Source: Pseudomonas sp. ANT_H12B (GTDB lineage: Bacteria; Pseudomonadota; Gammaproteobacteria; Pseudomonadales; Pseudomonadaceae). Taken from it: a DNA stretch of 64,000 nt. The stretch is taken from positions 1 through 64,000 of the forward strand of contig NZ_VOBI01000003.1 in the NCBI RefSeq assembly GCF_008369325.1, given 5' to 3'. The position numbers and the translations under genes are program-made. Shown piece after piece: positions 35,541 through 44,392 of this stretch. The notes under the pieces were generated by a model. That model worked only from the letters and a program-made list of their open reading frames with translations. It made no database searches and was not told the DNA's origin. Within the stretch, counting starts at the first letter, position 1. The number at the start of each line of letters is the position of its first letter.

Positions 35541-37046
35541 ATGAATAAATCAGCAGGCGTGCTTCTTGGAATTGTTGTCGCCATCGGTGCCATCAGCGCC
35601 GGCGGTGCCTGGTACACCGGCAGCAAACTCGAAGGCGTGCTGAACACCTCGATCGCCGATGCCAACAAAGAACTGCAAACCGCGCTGGTCGGTTCCAACG
35701 GCACGGCGTCGCTGGAACTGGTATCGCTGGAACGCAACGTCTTCAGCAGCACCGCGCACTATCGTCTGAAAGGCGAGGGTGAAATGTTCGGTGAAGCGCC
35801 GATCGAACTGCTGTTTGTCGATCACATCGAACACGGTCCGCTACCGTTCTCGCGCCTGGTGTCGCTGAAGTGGCTGCCGGTCCTGGCCACCAGTCACTAC
35901 GAGCTGGAAAAGACGCCGATCACCGAGCAGTGGTTCGCCGCTGCCAAAGACAAATCGCCGCTCACAGGCGTGGTCAACATCGGCTACGACAATTCCACCA
36001 ATGGCACGCTCCAATTGTTGCCGCTGGACATGGCGCTGGACGACAAGTCCAGCCTGAAGTTTTCCGGGCTGAACCTCGATGTCGATGCCAGCGCTCAAGC
36101 GCAAAAGGTCAAGGCCAACGGCTACATGGACAGCCTGACCCTGGTCACGGTGGCTGAAGATCAAACGCCGGTGAAGGTGGAACTGAACGGCCTGACCCTG
36201 GCCAGCAACCTGGCAAAAAGCACCTACGGCTACTACACCGGCGAGAACACCGTCGAGCTGACCGACAGCAAAACCACCTTCGGCGCCAAGCAGTCGGTGT
36301 TGGGTGTCAAGAAATTCGAGATGAAGAATCAGACCGAGGAATCGGGCACCAGCGCCTCGGGGCGCGCCGATTACAAGGTTGGCGAAGTGTCCTTGAACGG
36401 CAAGACGGTGGGTTCGGCGCAGATGGCCATGAGCCTGAAGAACCTCGACATCCCGGCGACGATGTCGCTGATGCAGATTTACCAGACCAAACTGCAGCCG
36501 TACGAGAGGGCTGCTGCTGAAGCTGCCGCCGCCGGTCTGCCGGCTCCACAACTGGTTTTGACCCCGGCCGAAGAGGTACAGGTCAAAACCGGCCTGGAGA
36601 AACTGCTGGCCGCCGGCCCGCAGGTCGCCCTGGAGAATCTGTCGTTCAACACCGCCAATGGCGAAAGCCGCGCCAACCTGGTGCTCGACCTGACCAAACC
36701 ACAATCGATGGACCTGTCGCCGGACCAGTTGACCCAACAACTGATCGCGCTGCTGGACGTCAACGTGAAAGTGTCCAAGCCAATGCTCGTTGACCTGCTG
36801 AGCGTGCAGTCGCAAATCGACGGTCAGACCGACGCCAAGCTCATCGCCGATCAGGCCACCGCCACCGCCGACATGTTCGGCGGCATGGCGGTCGGTGCGC
36901 AGTTGGCAAAACTGGACGGCAACAACATCGTCACCAAACTGCACTACGCCAACAATCAGGTGGAATTCAACGGCCAGAAAATGACTGTTGAAGAGTTTGT
37001 AGGGTTTCTCATGAGCAAGTTCGGCGGTGCTGGCGAGGTCCAGTAA
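35541..37046 (+). CDS. DUF945 (YdgA-like) protein
   Basis: 501 residues. An N-terminal signal/anchor segment (LLGIVVAIGAISAGGAWYTG) precedes a long beta-rich DUF945 region (FVDHIEHGPLPFSRL near residue 95 is the family's typical short block). YdgA-type proteins are large periplasmic or inner-membrane-anchored proteins of unclear role, sometimes described as AsmA-like. It stands as a single gene with its own terminator. Confidence 0.85.
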   Translation: MNKSAGVLLGIVVAIGAISAGGAWYTGSKLEGVLNTSIADANKELQTALVGSNGTASLELVSLERNVFSSTAHYRLKGEGEMFGEAPIELLFVDHIEHGPLPFSRLVSLKWLPVLATSHYELEKTPITEQWFAAAKDKSPLTGVVNIGYDNSTNGTLQLLPLDMALDDKSSLKFSGLNLDVDASAQAQKVKANGYMDSLTLVTVAEDQTPVKVELNGLTLASNLAKSTYGYYTGENTVELTDSKTTFGAKQSVLGVKKFEMKNQTEESGTSASGRADYKVGEVSLNGKTVGSAQMAMSLKNLDIPATMSLMQIYQTKLQPYERAAAEAAAAGLPAPQLVLTPAEEVQVKTGLEKLLAAGPQVALENLSFNTANGESRANLVLDLTKPQSMDLSPDQLTQQLIALLDVNVKVSKPMLVDLLSVQSQIDGQTDAKLIADQATATADMFGGMAVGAQLAKLDGNNIVTKLHYANNQVEFNGQKMTVEEFVGFLMSKFGGAGEVQ

Positions 37047-37065
37047 AACCGAGGGTTACACACCG

Positions 37066-37104
37066 ACGCCCGGCCTCTGCGCGACGCAGACGCCGGGCGT
37101 TTTG
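37066..37104 (+). terminator. Rho-independent terminator after the DUF945 gene
   Basis: ACGCCCGGC and GCCGGGCGT form a 9-bp stem, extended by CTCTGCG/CGCAGA in the loop, followed by TTTTG. It lies 19 bases after the stop codon. Confidence 0.8.
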
Positions 37105-37112
37105 CTGTCTGG

Positions 37113-37140
37113 CTTGTGGCGAGGGAGCTTGCTCCCGCTG
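37113..37140. repeat. Single REP-like element
   Basis: GGCGAGGGAGCTTGCTCCCGCT forms a short hairpin of the REP type but unpaired and of a different subtype from the GCGAGCAGGCTCGC elements. Confidence 0.6.
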
Positions 37141-37165
37141 GAGGCCGAAGGACTCCCTCATCCCG

Positions 37166-38695
37166 TTAATTCAAGTCCCGAATCAGCCGCCACGCCTCAT
37201 CCACCGACAACGGCTGTTTCATCCGTTCGGCGAGCATCGCTATCGCACGCTCTTCATCGCAAGCCACCGCGGCGACCACCAATCCCTCCTTGCCGAACAG
37301 GCCGATAAAGGGTGGATGGTCAGGATCGCCTTTGAACTCGACCTCATCCCAGGTCGCGGCGCGGCCAAGGTAGTCGTAGTTTTTACCGAAGTGCCAGGTC
37401 CAGAAATAGGGCACGTCGAGGTAATGCTCGTCGCCGCCGAGCATGTTCATCGCAGCGATCCGTGCCTGTTGTTGTGCCAGGCGCCAATGTTCGATCCGTT
37501 GGGGCTGGCCGTTGAGCGGGAAGGTCGCGATATCGCCGGCGGCCCAAAGCCCATCGGTCACGCGCATCCCGCCGTCGACCTTCAGCGACAGGTCTTTTTC
37601 CAGAGGAAGGCCGGTAAACGCGCCGGTTGCCGGACTGACGCCAATGCCGACCAACACCAGATCCGCCGGTAGACGTTGACCGTTGTCCAGGCGTACCGCT
37701 TCAACCTTGGTCGTTCCTTCGATGTGCGTTGCATTGCCATCCGTATGAAACACCACGCCATTGGCCTCGTGCAGGGCACGAATCGCCTTGCCGACGGCGT
37801 CGCCAAACTGTTTGGCAAAAGGCACGGCGTGGCGGGCCAGCACGGTGACGTCCAGGCCGTATTGACGCAGGGAGGAAGCGGATTCCATGGCGATGAAACT
37901 GTCGCCGATGATCACCGCTCGTTGGCCTGGTTTTGCTGAGTCCAGAATCCGCTGCGCCTGATCCTTCGAACGCAGCAAGAACACTTGCGGCAGGTCGGCG
38001 CCAGGCAGCGTAAGCGGATTGGGTGTGCCACCGGTGGCGAGCAGGGCAGCGTCGTAGCTTAGCAATTGACCATCAGCCAGGCGCAACGTGTTGTTCGCGG
38101 CGTCCAGGCTCGTCACTTCAGCGTTTATTCGCTCAATGCGCTGCTCTTGGTAAAAGTGTTCATCACGCAGCGGCGGGACTTCTTCCGGTGGCATCTCCCC
38201 GGCAATCACGAATTTGCTCAAGACCGTGCGGTCGTACCCGGCGTCGGTTTCACGGTCGATCAACAGCACCCGGCCACCGAAGCCCTTTTCGCGCAACGCT
38301 GCCGCGCACGCCGTGCCTGCGGCACCGGCGCCGATGATCACAAACGTTCGCTCGTCGTCCGCCGGTGGGGTATGAGCGTCGGACATTGGCTGATCGTCGA
38401 CCCAGACTTCGTCATCGCGCACCTCCAGCCGGTAGCGCTTGAGACTGTCCAGGGACGGCGGTTCGCACAGCGCACCGTCCTCGATCCGATACGCCGCCTT
38501 GTGCCACGGGCAGATCAAACGTCCGTGGCACAAAGCGCCTTCGGCCAGCGGCGCCCCGGCATGGGGGCATTCGCCCTGAAAGGCGCGCAGATGATCGCCC
38601 ACCCGCAGCAGGACAATTTTCGTGTCCGCGATCTGGACCTCAAGGCCCCGGTTTTCGGACACATCGGCGAAACGGGCGACGCGGTGCAGTGCCAT
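37166..38695 (-). CDS. Rieske-domain FAD-dependent NAD(P)H oxidoreductase, AIFL type
   Basis: 509 residues. The N-terminal Rieske [2Fe-2S] domain has CPHAG near 44 and CPWHK near 64. A pyridine-nucleotide-disulfide reductase domain follows with FAD site VIIGAGAAGTACAAAL near 120 and an NAD site (VIIGDSFIAMESASSL) near 265, plus a C-terminal reductase domain. The arrangement is that of apoptosis-inducing-factor-3-like or rubredoxin/ferredoxin reductase proteins; the electron acceptor is not evident. ATG 38695 has AGGAG upstream. It is divergent from the PEBP gene. Confidence 0.88.
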   Translation of the reverse strand: MALHRVARFADVSENRGLEVQIADTKIVLLRVGDHLRAFQGECPHAGAPLAEGALCHGRLICPWHKAAYRIEDGALCEPPSLDSLKRYRLEVRDDEVWVDDQPMSDAHTPPADDERTFVIIGAGAAGTACAAALREKGFGGRVLLIDRETDAGYDRTVLSKFVIAGEMPPEEVPPLRDEHFYQEQRIERINAEVTSLDAANNTLRLADGQLLSYDAALLATGGTPNPLTLPGADLPQVFLLRSKDQAQRILDSAKPGQRAVIIGDSFIAMESASSLRQYGLDVTVLARHAVPFAKQFGDAVGKAIRALHEANGVVFHTDGNATHIEGTTKVEAVRLDNGQRLPADLVLVGIGVSPATGAFTGLPLEKDLSLKVDGGMRVTDGLWAAGDIATFPLNGQPQRIEHWRLAQQQARIAAMNMLGGDEHYLDVPYFWTWHFGKNYDYLGRAATWDEVEFKGDPDHPPFIGLFGKEGLVVAAVACDEERAIAMLAERMKQPLSVDEAWRLIRDLN

Positions 38696-38834
38696 GATCG
38701 CTCTCCTGGCGGGCGTTTCTGTTAAGAGTCTGGCGCTTATCCCGAGGTTCAGCCAATTCCCACTGCCAACGCACAAACGGTCCGGCTATAGTTTGCACGC
38801 CGACCACGGCCCTACCCGCAAAAGGTGTTCCGGT

Positions 38835-39395
38835 ATGACCCGATTGATCTCTCTGAACCCTTGGCTGGCGGCCGTTGCAGTCGCCCTTTGCGTGCAATTT
38901 CCGGCGCAGGCCCAGGAGCGCTTCACCCTCAACATTCCCGGTGTTTCGGATAACCGCCTGTTCACCTCGGCGGCGGCCAGCGATGCCAGCGGTTGTGGCG
39001 GCAAGAACCAGTCCCCGGCGCTGAGCTGGAATGCCGGCCCTCAAGGCACTCTCAGCTACGCCATCGTCATGCACGACCCGGACGGCCAGAAAGGCCTGGG
39101 CGTCGATCACTGGATTCACTACGGCATCAAGTCCACGACTCGCCAGATCCCGGCCGGCGTCGGTGCCAAATCCGCCCTGGAAGGCGTGGGTGGCAGCAAC
39201 AGCAAAGGCACCACCACCTACATCGGACCTTGCCCGCCCGTTGGCGACAGCTCGCACCACTACATCATCCAGCTCTATGCCCTGGACCTGGCCCCGGACG
39301 CTTTGCCCGCCGGCCTGACCCGCGCCGAGCTGATGGAAAAGATCAAAGGCCATGTGCTGAAAAACAGCAGCGTGGTGCGGCGTTATCACCGCTGA
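38835..39395 (+). CDS. YbhB/YbcL family (PEBP-like) periplasmic protein
   Basis: 186 residues. A signal peptide ends near residue 27 (QFPAQAQ). The mature part has the phosphatidylethanolamine-binding/Raf-kinase-inhibitor-like signatures (NQSPALSW, then AIVMHDPDGQKG, VDHWIHYGI and GPCPPVGDSSHHYIIQLYAL). The anion pocket residues (Asp-Pro-Asp, HWxxY, GPCPP) are kept. The ligand in bacteria is not established. Confidence 0.87.
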   Translation: MTRLISLNPWLAAVAVALCVQFPAQAQERFTLNIPGVSDNRLFTSAAASDASGCGGKNQSPALSWNAGPQGTLSYAIVMHDPDGQKGLGVDHWIHYGIKSTTRQIPAGVGAKSALEGVGGSNSKGTTTYIGPCPPVGDSSHHYIIQLYALDLAPDALPAGLTRAELMEKIKGHVLKNSSVVRRYHR

Positions 39396-39483
39396 AGATT
39401 TTTTCGCTTCGGCTTAACCCGAACCGAACGGGCTGTCCGTCTCAGAGGATGAATGGATCAATTTCCTCCTGAGGTCAGCCCCC

Positions 39484-41187
39484 ATGTCCCTCCCTCTGCA
39501 TTTCCTTCGCCCGGCCGCCCAGGGTTTCGCCGCCGGGTTGTTGCTGGCCATTGCCGGTTGCGGTGTTTCGTCCACACCTGACTCCTCCTCGGTGTCGCCA
39601 CCGGCTCAGGGTGCTTTGAAGACTGAGGCGTTGGTGCAAAGCGAGGCGGTCATGGCGGACGCCTCGATGGCCAAGCGCAGTGTGCGTCCGGCGCCGATGG
39701 CGGGCTATGCCCCGATGTCTGAAGCCTCTGCGCCCGGTTATCGGGATGAGCAGCGCGAGCAATATCAAGCGCTGGCGGATAACCCGATTCACAGCGTGGC
39801 CGAGGCCCCCGTCTCGACCTTCAGCGCCGACGTCGACACGGGCGCCTACGCCAACGTCCGGCGCTTGCTGAATCAGGGTCGCCTACCGCCCGAAGGCGCG
39901 GTGCGCCTGGAGGAAATGGTCAATTACTTTCCCTACGATTACGCATTGCCCACGGATGGCTCGCCGTTCGGCGTGACCACTGAACTGGCACCGTCACCGT
40001 GGAACCCGCATACCCGATTGCTGCGCATCGGCATCAAGGCTTCGGACCGCGCCGTCGCGGAACTGGCCCCGGCGAATCTGGTGTTTCTGGTGGACGTGTC
40101 CGGGTCGATGGACCGTCGCGAGGGTTTGCCGCTGGTCAAAAGCACCCTGAAACTGCTGGTCGATCAGTTGCGTGAGCAGGATCGGGTGTCGCTGGTGGTC
40201 TACGCGGGCGATTCGCGTGTGGTACTGGAGCCGACTTCCGGACGGGAAAAGGCGAAGATTCGTACAGCCATCGATCAACTGACCGCTGGCGGTTCGACTG
40301 CCGGAGCATCGGGCATCGAACTGGCCTATCAAATGGCGCAGCAAGCGTTCATCCCCAAAGGCATCAACCGCATCCTGCTGGCCACGGACGGGGACTTCAA
40401 CGTCGGCATCAGCGACTTCGACAGCCTCAAGCAAATGGCTGTGGATAAACGCAAGACTGGCGTTTCCCTGACTACCCTGGGTTTTGGTGTGGATAACTAC
40501 AATGAACACCTGATGGAGCAACTGGCCGACGCCGGCGATGGTAACTATGCCTACATCGACAACCTGCGCGAAGCGCGCAAGGTGCTGGTGGATCAGCTCG
40601 GCTCGACCCTCGCGGTGGTGGCGAAGAACGTGAAGTTGCAAGTCGAGTTCAATCCGGCGCAAGTCAGCGAATATCGGCTGTTGGGGTATGAGAATCGGGC
40701 GTTGAAGCGTGAGGATTTCAGCAACGACAAGGTCGACGCGGGTGAAATCGGTGCAGGACATACGGTCACGGCGTTGTACGAAATCGTGCCCAAAGGTGAG
40801 AAGGGCTGGTTGGAGCCGTTGCGGTATGGCAATTCCGGGGCTGTTGTTTCTGAAAAGACTGGTGAAATGGCAATGCTGCGTGTGCGTTATCAGTTGCCGG
40901 AAGGTGGGAACAGTCGCTTGATCGAGCGGCCGATCACTGACAGTGCTGCGCCAGCCAGTGAAGACCTGCGATTTGCGGCGGCCGTGGCGGCATTTTCCCA
41001 GCAGCTCAAGGACGGCCGGTATACCGGTGATTTCAGCCTGAAGGACACCGAGGCGTTGGCGCGCGGTGCGCGGGGTGAAGATCGATTCGGTCTGCGTGCA
41101 GAGTTCGTGCAATTGGTGGAATTGGCGCAAAGTCTGCGAACCACGACCGCATCGAATAGTGAGCCGCTTAAAGGAGGCAACAACTGA
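39484..41187 (+). CDS. vWA-domain lipoprotein, YfbK-like
   Basis: 567 residues. A lipoprotein signal (AAGLLLAIAGC) has Cys26, followed by a low-complexity linker and a von Willebrand domain N-terminal segment (STFSADVDTGAYANVRRLL). The vWA domain itself starts near 195 with an intact metal-ion adhesion site (VDVSGSMD, then ATDGDFNVG), and a DUF3520 tail closes the protein. The sigma gene starts one base after the stop, so the three genes from here to 42375 form an operon. A role in envelope stress sensing is an inference from that arrangement. Confidence 0.87.
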   Translation: MSLPLHFLRPAAQGFAAGLLLAIAGCGVSSTPDSSSVSPPAQGALKTEALVQSEAVMADASMAKRSVRPAPMAGYAPMSEASAPGYRDEQREQYQALADNPIHSVAEAPVSTFSADVDTGAYANVRRLLNQGRLPPEGAVRLEEMVNYFPYDYALPTDGSPFGVTTELAPSPWNPHTRLLRIGIKASDRAVAELAPANLVFLVDVSGSMDRREGLPLVKSTLKLLVDQLREQDRVSLVVYAGDSRVVLEPTSGREKAKIRTAIDQLTAGGSTAGASGIELAYQMAQQAFIPKGINRILLATDGDFNVGISDFDSLKQMAVDKRKTGVSLTTLGFGVDNYNEHLMEQLADAGDGNYAYIDNLREARKVLVDQLGSTLAVVAKNVKLQVEFNPAQVSEYRLLGYENRALKREDFSNDKVDAGEIGAGHTVTALYEIVPKGEKGWLEPLRYGNSGAVVSEKTGEMAMLRVRYQLPEGGNSRLIERPITDSAAPASEDLRFAAAVAAFSQQLKDGRYTGDFSLKDTEALARGARGEDRFGLRAEFVQLVELAQSLRTTTASNSEPLKGGNN

Positions 41188-41188
41188 A

Positions 41189-41755
41189 ATGTCAGCGCCT
41201 GAATCGAGCGACGAATCGCTGCTGGCACGTTATCGCTCGGGCGACGGGCCGGCTTTCGAGATTTTGTATGCCCGTCACCGCCAAGGGCTCTACCGATTCC
41301 TGCTCGGCCTGAGCGGCAAGTCCGAGCTGGCCGAAGAGGTTTATCAGGAAACCTGGCTGAGCCTGATCCGCAGCACCAGTCAGCCACAAGGCCGGGCGAA
41401 TTTTCGTACCTGGCTTTACCAGATCGCCCGCAACCGCCTGATCGATCACTGGCGCAAACATGGAATTCACAACCCCTTGCACGACAGCTATGACGAACAG
41501 ATCCACGCGCTGAGCGATGATTCTGCTGATCCCGAACAACTGCTGAGCCTGAGCCGCGACAGCCAGCGCCTCGAAGCGGCCCTGCAAAACCTGCCCGCTG
41601 ACCAGCGCGAAGTGTTCCTGCTGCGCGCCCACGGCGATCTCGACCTGCCGCAGATCGCCACCCTCACCGAAACACCGCTGGAAACCGTCAAAAGCCGCTT
41701 GCGTTACGCCCAGCAAAAACTGCGTCGGCTGCTGGCCGAGGAGGTACTGACATGA
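41189..41755 (+). CDS. ECF sigma factor
   Basis: 188 residues. Region 2 lies at ~10-80 (LLARYRSGDGPAFEILYARH, then EEVYQETWLSLIRS and the IARNRLIDHWRK motif) and region 4 at ~125-180 (LPADQREVFLLRAHGDLDLPQIATLTETPLETVKSRL, quoted only in part in databases as the HTH). AGGAGG lies upstream of the ATG. It is flanked by a vWA lipoprotein and an overlapping anti-sigma gene. Confidence 0.88.
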   Translation: MSAPESSDESLLARYRSGDGPAFEILYARHRQGLYRFLLGLSGKSELAEEVYQETWLSLIRSTSQPQGRANFRTWLYQIARNRLIDHWRKHGIHNPLHDSYDEQIHALSDDSADPEQLLSLSRDSQRLEAALQNLPADQREVFLLRAHGDLDLPQIATLTETPLETVKSRLRYAQQKLRRLLAEEVLT

Positions 41756-42375
41756 CTGACGCCCGTCCTACGCCAGAAGACGAAGTGTTGAAGCACTATC
41801 GTGAACACGCGACCAGCGAACCGCCGGCCCATCTCGACGCGTTCCTCCTGGCTGCCGCACAGCGCGAAGTCCCGGTGCAGAAACCAGGCCTATGGAAACG
41901 CTGGGTCCAGGCCTGCCAAAAACCCCGTTGGCAGGTCGCATTTGCCAGCCTCGTCGGCGTGGCCCTGATGCTTGCACTGGTGCAACGCACAGAGGAACAA
42001 CCGCCGAGTTACGACTTCGCGCCTGCGCCCAAAGCGTCTGCACCGGTCGCCAAAAAAGAAGCACCGTCATCGGTTGCGCGCTCCATGGCTGCCCCGGCCG
42101 GCGCCATGTCCGCCCCCGCGCCTGCGGCGCCAATGGCCGATCTTGCTGCCCCAGCGCAGAGCGAATCGATCAACGCTGAAATGGCTGACGAAGCGAAGGT
42201 CAGCAAACGCTCGGTGATAGCTCCGGCAAAGTTTATCGACGATCAATTAAGGGAGGTGATCCGCTTGCAAAAGGCTGGTCAGGCTCAAGCGGCCGCTGAC
42301 CTGATGGCGACATTGCACAAACGCTTTCCCAAGGAAAATCTCACGGCCAGACTCAAGGATTTGCAGAAGGAATGA
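41752..42375 (+). CDS. Putative anti-sigma factor with one membrane span
   Basis: 207 residues. A short N-terminal cytoplasmic part is followed by one membrane span near 62-80 (VAFASLVGVALMLALV), a Pro/Ala/Ser-rich periplasmic linker (~85-145) and a helical C-terminus (VIRLQKAGQAQAAADLMATL). The start overlaps the sigma stop (ATGA). It lacks a clear zinc-finger HxxxCxxC motif, so the anti-sigma role rests on position and topology. Confidence 0.75.
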   Translation: MTDARPTPEDEVLKHYREHATSEPPAHLDAFLLAAAQREVPVQKPGLWKRWVQACQKPRWQVAFASLVGVALMLALVQRTEEQPPSYDFAPAPKASAPVAKKEAPSSVARSMAAPAGAMSAPAPAAPMADLAAPAQSESINAEMADEAKVSKRSVIAPAKFIDDQLREVIRLQKAGQAQAAADLMATLHKRFPKENLTARLKDLQKE

Positions 42376-42456
42376 GGGGAACAGCGGTCGGCAAATTTGG
42401 CATCGACACCCGAAAGCGCGCACTATCGGCCCATAGCCGATGCGTTGGAGGTAGCC

Positions 42457-42663
42457 ATGGCGAAAAAAATCGACCGCATCGCCCAAATGCTCAACTGCCC
42501 GGTGAAGGGGCAGGAATTACGGCGCGCGGTGACTGAGAGTCGTAAGGAGTTTCTGCTGGCGAAGCAGGAAGAGGAAGCGTTTGAGGAAGGCGTTCTTGAT
42601 GATGAAGTGATCGAGGACGAAGAGGATGATGAATACGACGAGTTTGATTGGACGACAGAATGA
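42457..42663 (+). CDS. Small acidic hypothetical protein
   Basis: 68 residues (MAKKIDRIAQMLNCPVKGQE) with a strongly acidic C-terminus (DDEVIEDEEDDEYDEFD). GGAGGTAG precedes the ATG at 42457 and a strong terminator follows the stop directly. No function is recognised. Confidence 0.72.
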   Translation: MAKKIDRIAQMLNCPVKGQELRRAVTESRKEFLLAKQEEEAFEEGVLDDEVIEDEEDDEYDEFDWTTE

Positions 42664-42688
42664 AAAAACCGCTTCGGCGGTTTTTTTG
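42664..42688 (+). terminator. Rho-independent terminator
   Basis: AAAAAACCGC-ttcg-GCGGTTTTTTT directly after the stop of the small acidic protein gene. The A-run and T-run make it bidirectional, so it could also end transcripts coming from the rhuM side. Confidence 0.92.
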
Positions 42689-42766
42689 TGTGCGCTCAGA
42701 CGGCCCGGTCTGACAGTTACGATGTTTTCTGTTGTGACTGTCAGATCAAGTCGAGCTTTCCACATC

Positions 42767-43752
42767 TCACAGGCGATTTTTTTGTGAAATGCTGCGTAGT
42801 GCCTCAATGCCCAAACCTTCACCCTCCGTTTCCTTCAGGCTCCGGCGCTGCTCGGCATAGCGTTCATACTCCGCCCGCGCTTTTTCTTCAGCTTCCTGTT
42901 TACTGATCTTTCCCGCACCTTGCAGAACTTCACGACTGTTGAATTCCAGAAATTGGTCCAGCTTCTCCTGCCAGTCTCGTAGGAAAATCTGCTTGCGCAT
43001 CAATGCCTGATCTTCTGCGAAATCCAGCCACATGGTGACGATGCGATTTAGCGCACCTCATCCCCTTTGAATCCCGTCAAGCCCAAATTCAGCTTGGTAG
43101 CGTCAACGCGGTCAGCAATCAACTCGGCTGCCGTCAGGCCGGTGCTGGCGAAATGTATCTTATTTTGAATGATCTGGAAGAACGCGGTGGTCTCTTTGTT
43201 TGATGGCGCATAGTCCGCAGCCATCGCGAAGATATCCCTTACCCTTAAATAAACTCGCCGCTCGCTGGCCCGAATATCGCGAATACGTTCCAGCATTTCG
43301 TCGAAATAATCGGGTACCAGTGAATGTCCTACAGGGGGATTTCTCAACCTTTCGTCATCCATCACGAAACCCTTGATCAGGTACTCCTGCAGAGTCTGCG
43401 TAGCCCACTGACGGAACTGGGTACCGCGTTTAGAGCGGACTCGGTAACCCACTGCGAGAATCAGCGGAAGGCTGAAGTATTTGACGTTGTAAGGTTTGTT
43501 GTCAGCGGCAGTTGTTCGGTAATACCGAACAACTGAATCTTCCACTAACTCGCCCTCCGCGAGGATGTGGCTGATGTGCTCGCTGATGGTGGCTTTGGCC
43601 TTACCATACAACTCGCAGATCATCGCTTGGGAAAGCCAAAGCGTATCGGCTCCGAAGCGACACTCAAGGCGGACCTGACCATCAGCGCTTTGAAACAGCA
43701 GAAGTTCGCCTTGTGGTGCAGAAGGAAGGTCGTTGTCTTTTTGATCAATCAT
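42767..43752 (-). pseudogene. RhuM-family gene broken by an internal deletion and frameshift
   Basis: The 5' part (43752 to 43048) encodes a RhuM-like N-terminus and core (GELLLFQSADGQVRLECRF, then LWLSQAMICELYG and FSLPLILAVGYRVRSKRGTQF). It stops after GDEVR. The rest of the family sequence resumes in another frame just downstream (NRIVTMWLDFAEDQ at ~43040, then to 42767). About 20 residues that normally join these parts are missing, and the deletion shifts the frame. ATG 43752 has GGAGCAC upstream. RhuM proteins are linked to virulence islands and phage-like loci; none is evident here. Confidence 0.8.
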
Positions 43753-43918
43753 CTGGGTGCTCCACAATCAGCCCCGGTTTGTCATTGAGATGGTTGGAAC
43801 AGGGTCCACGCCGTTGACACAGTTGAACACTCGAGCCACAAATCCACCACCATCGGTAACTTGGGTGTCGTCAGTTTTTGTTTCGGACAAAACTGCTCTA
43901 TTCATTTCATGACGCCCA

Positions 43919-43951
43919 CAAAAAAGCCCCAGACCCTAAGATCTGAGGCTT
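43919..43951 (-). terminator. Terminator of the tRNA-Arg gene
   Basis: On the minus strand AGCCTCAGA pairs with TCTGGGGCT (one G-U pair) and is followed by TTTTTTG. It lies 16 bases after the tRNA 3' end. Confidence 0.75.
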
Positions 43952-43966
43952 TCTCGTTTCTACGTT

Positions 43967-44043
43967 TGGTGCACCAGGCGGGATTCGAACCCACGACCAC
44001 TGCCTTCGGAGGGCAGTACTCTATCCAGCTGAGCTACTGGTGC
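43967..44043 (-). tRNA. tRNA-Arg, anticodon CCG
   Basis: The minus strand reads GCACCAG at the 5' acceptor arm and CTGGTGC-A-CCA at the 3' end, so CCA is encoded. The anticodon stem CTGCC/GGCAG encloses CTCCGAA, giving CCG (reads CGG, Arg). The T-arm GTGGGTTCGAATCCCGC and D-arm GCTCAGCTGGATAGAGT are normal. A tRNA next to a broken rhuM gene is a common spot for integrations, but I see no attachment-site duplicate. Confidence 0.95.
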
Positions 44044-44392
44044 AATGCGGGCGCCATGATACTCATATGCGCTGCGGGCGTCCATGCTGCTGAATCGCCT
44101 GCGTTTTTCCAAGCGTAACCCGTGTTTGCTACGCTGATCTGAAAATTGAGGCAAATGCGGCGTTTTCGTTCTTTTTTTCGAACAGCCTATTGTCCTTTAC
44201 CCCCTTTGATCCTAGGATTCGTTTGAGATTTCAAACGCTCTTGTCTGGGTGCTGAACCGCACGAGTTCGATCAGTGCGCTATTTATGTGCTTCAGCCCGG
44301 TGAATGATTTCCCTGACGGCAGCCTATTAAGGCGCCTTTCTACAATCATAATTCGCTCCGCGCTTGCCGCGGTGCTGTTAAGGAAAGCCGAC
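44044..44392. other. Intergenic region upstream of gabD
   Basis: About 350 bases between the tRNA and gabD. It holds short T-rich tracts (GTTCTTTTTTTCGAAC at ~44169) and must contain the divergent tRNA and gabD promoters. I see no gene, repeat or clear operator in it. Confidence 0.5.

Noticed and set aside
43967..44043. tRNA-Arg as an attachment site of an integrated island
   Set aside because: I found no repeat of the tRNA 3' end within the window and no integrase nearby; the broken rhuM alone is not enough.
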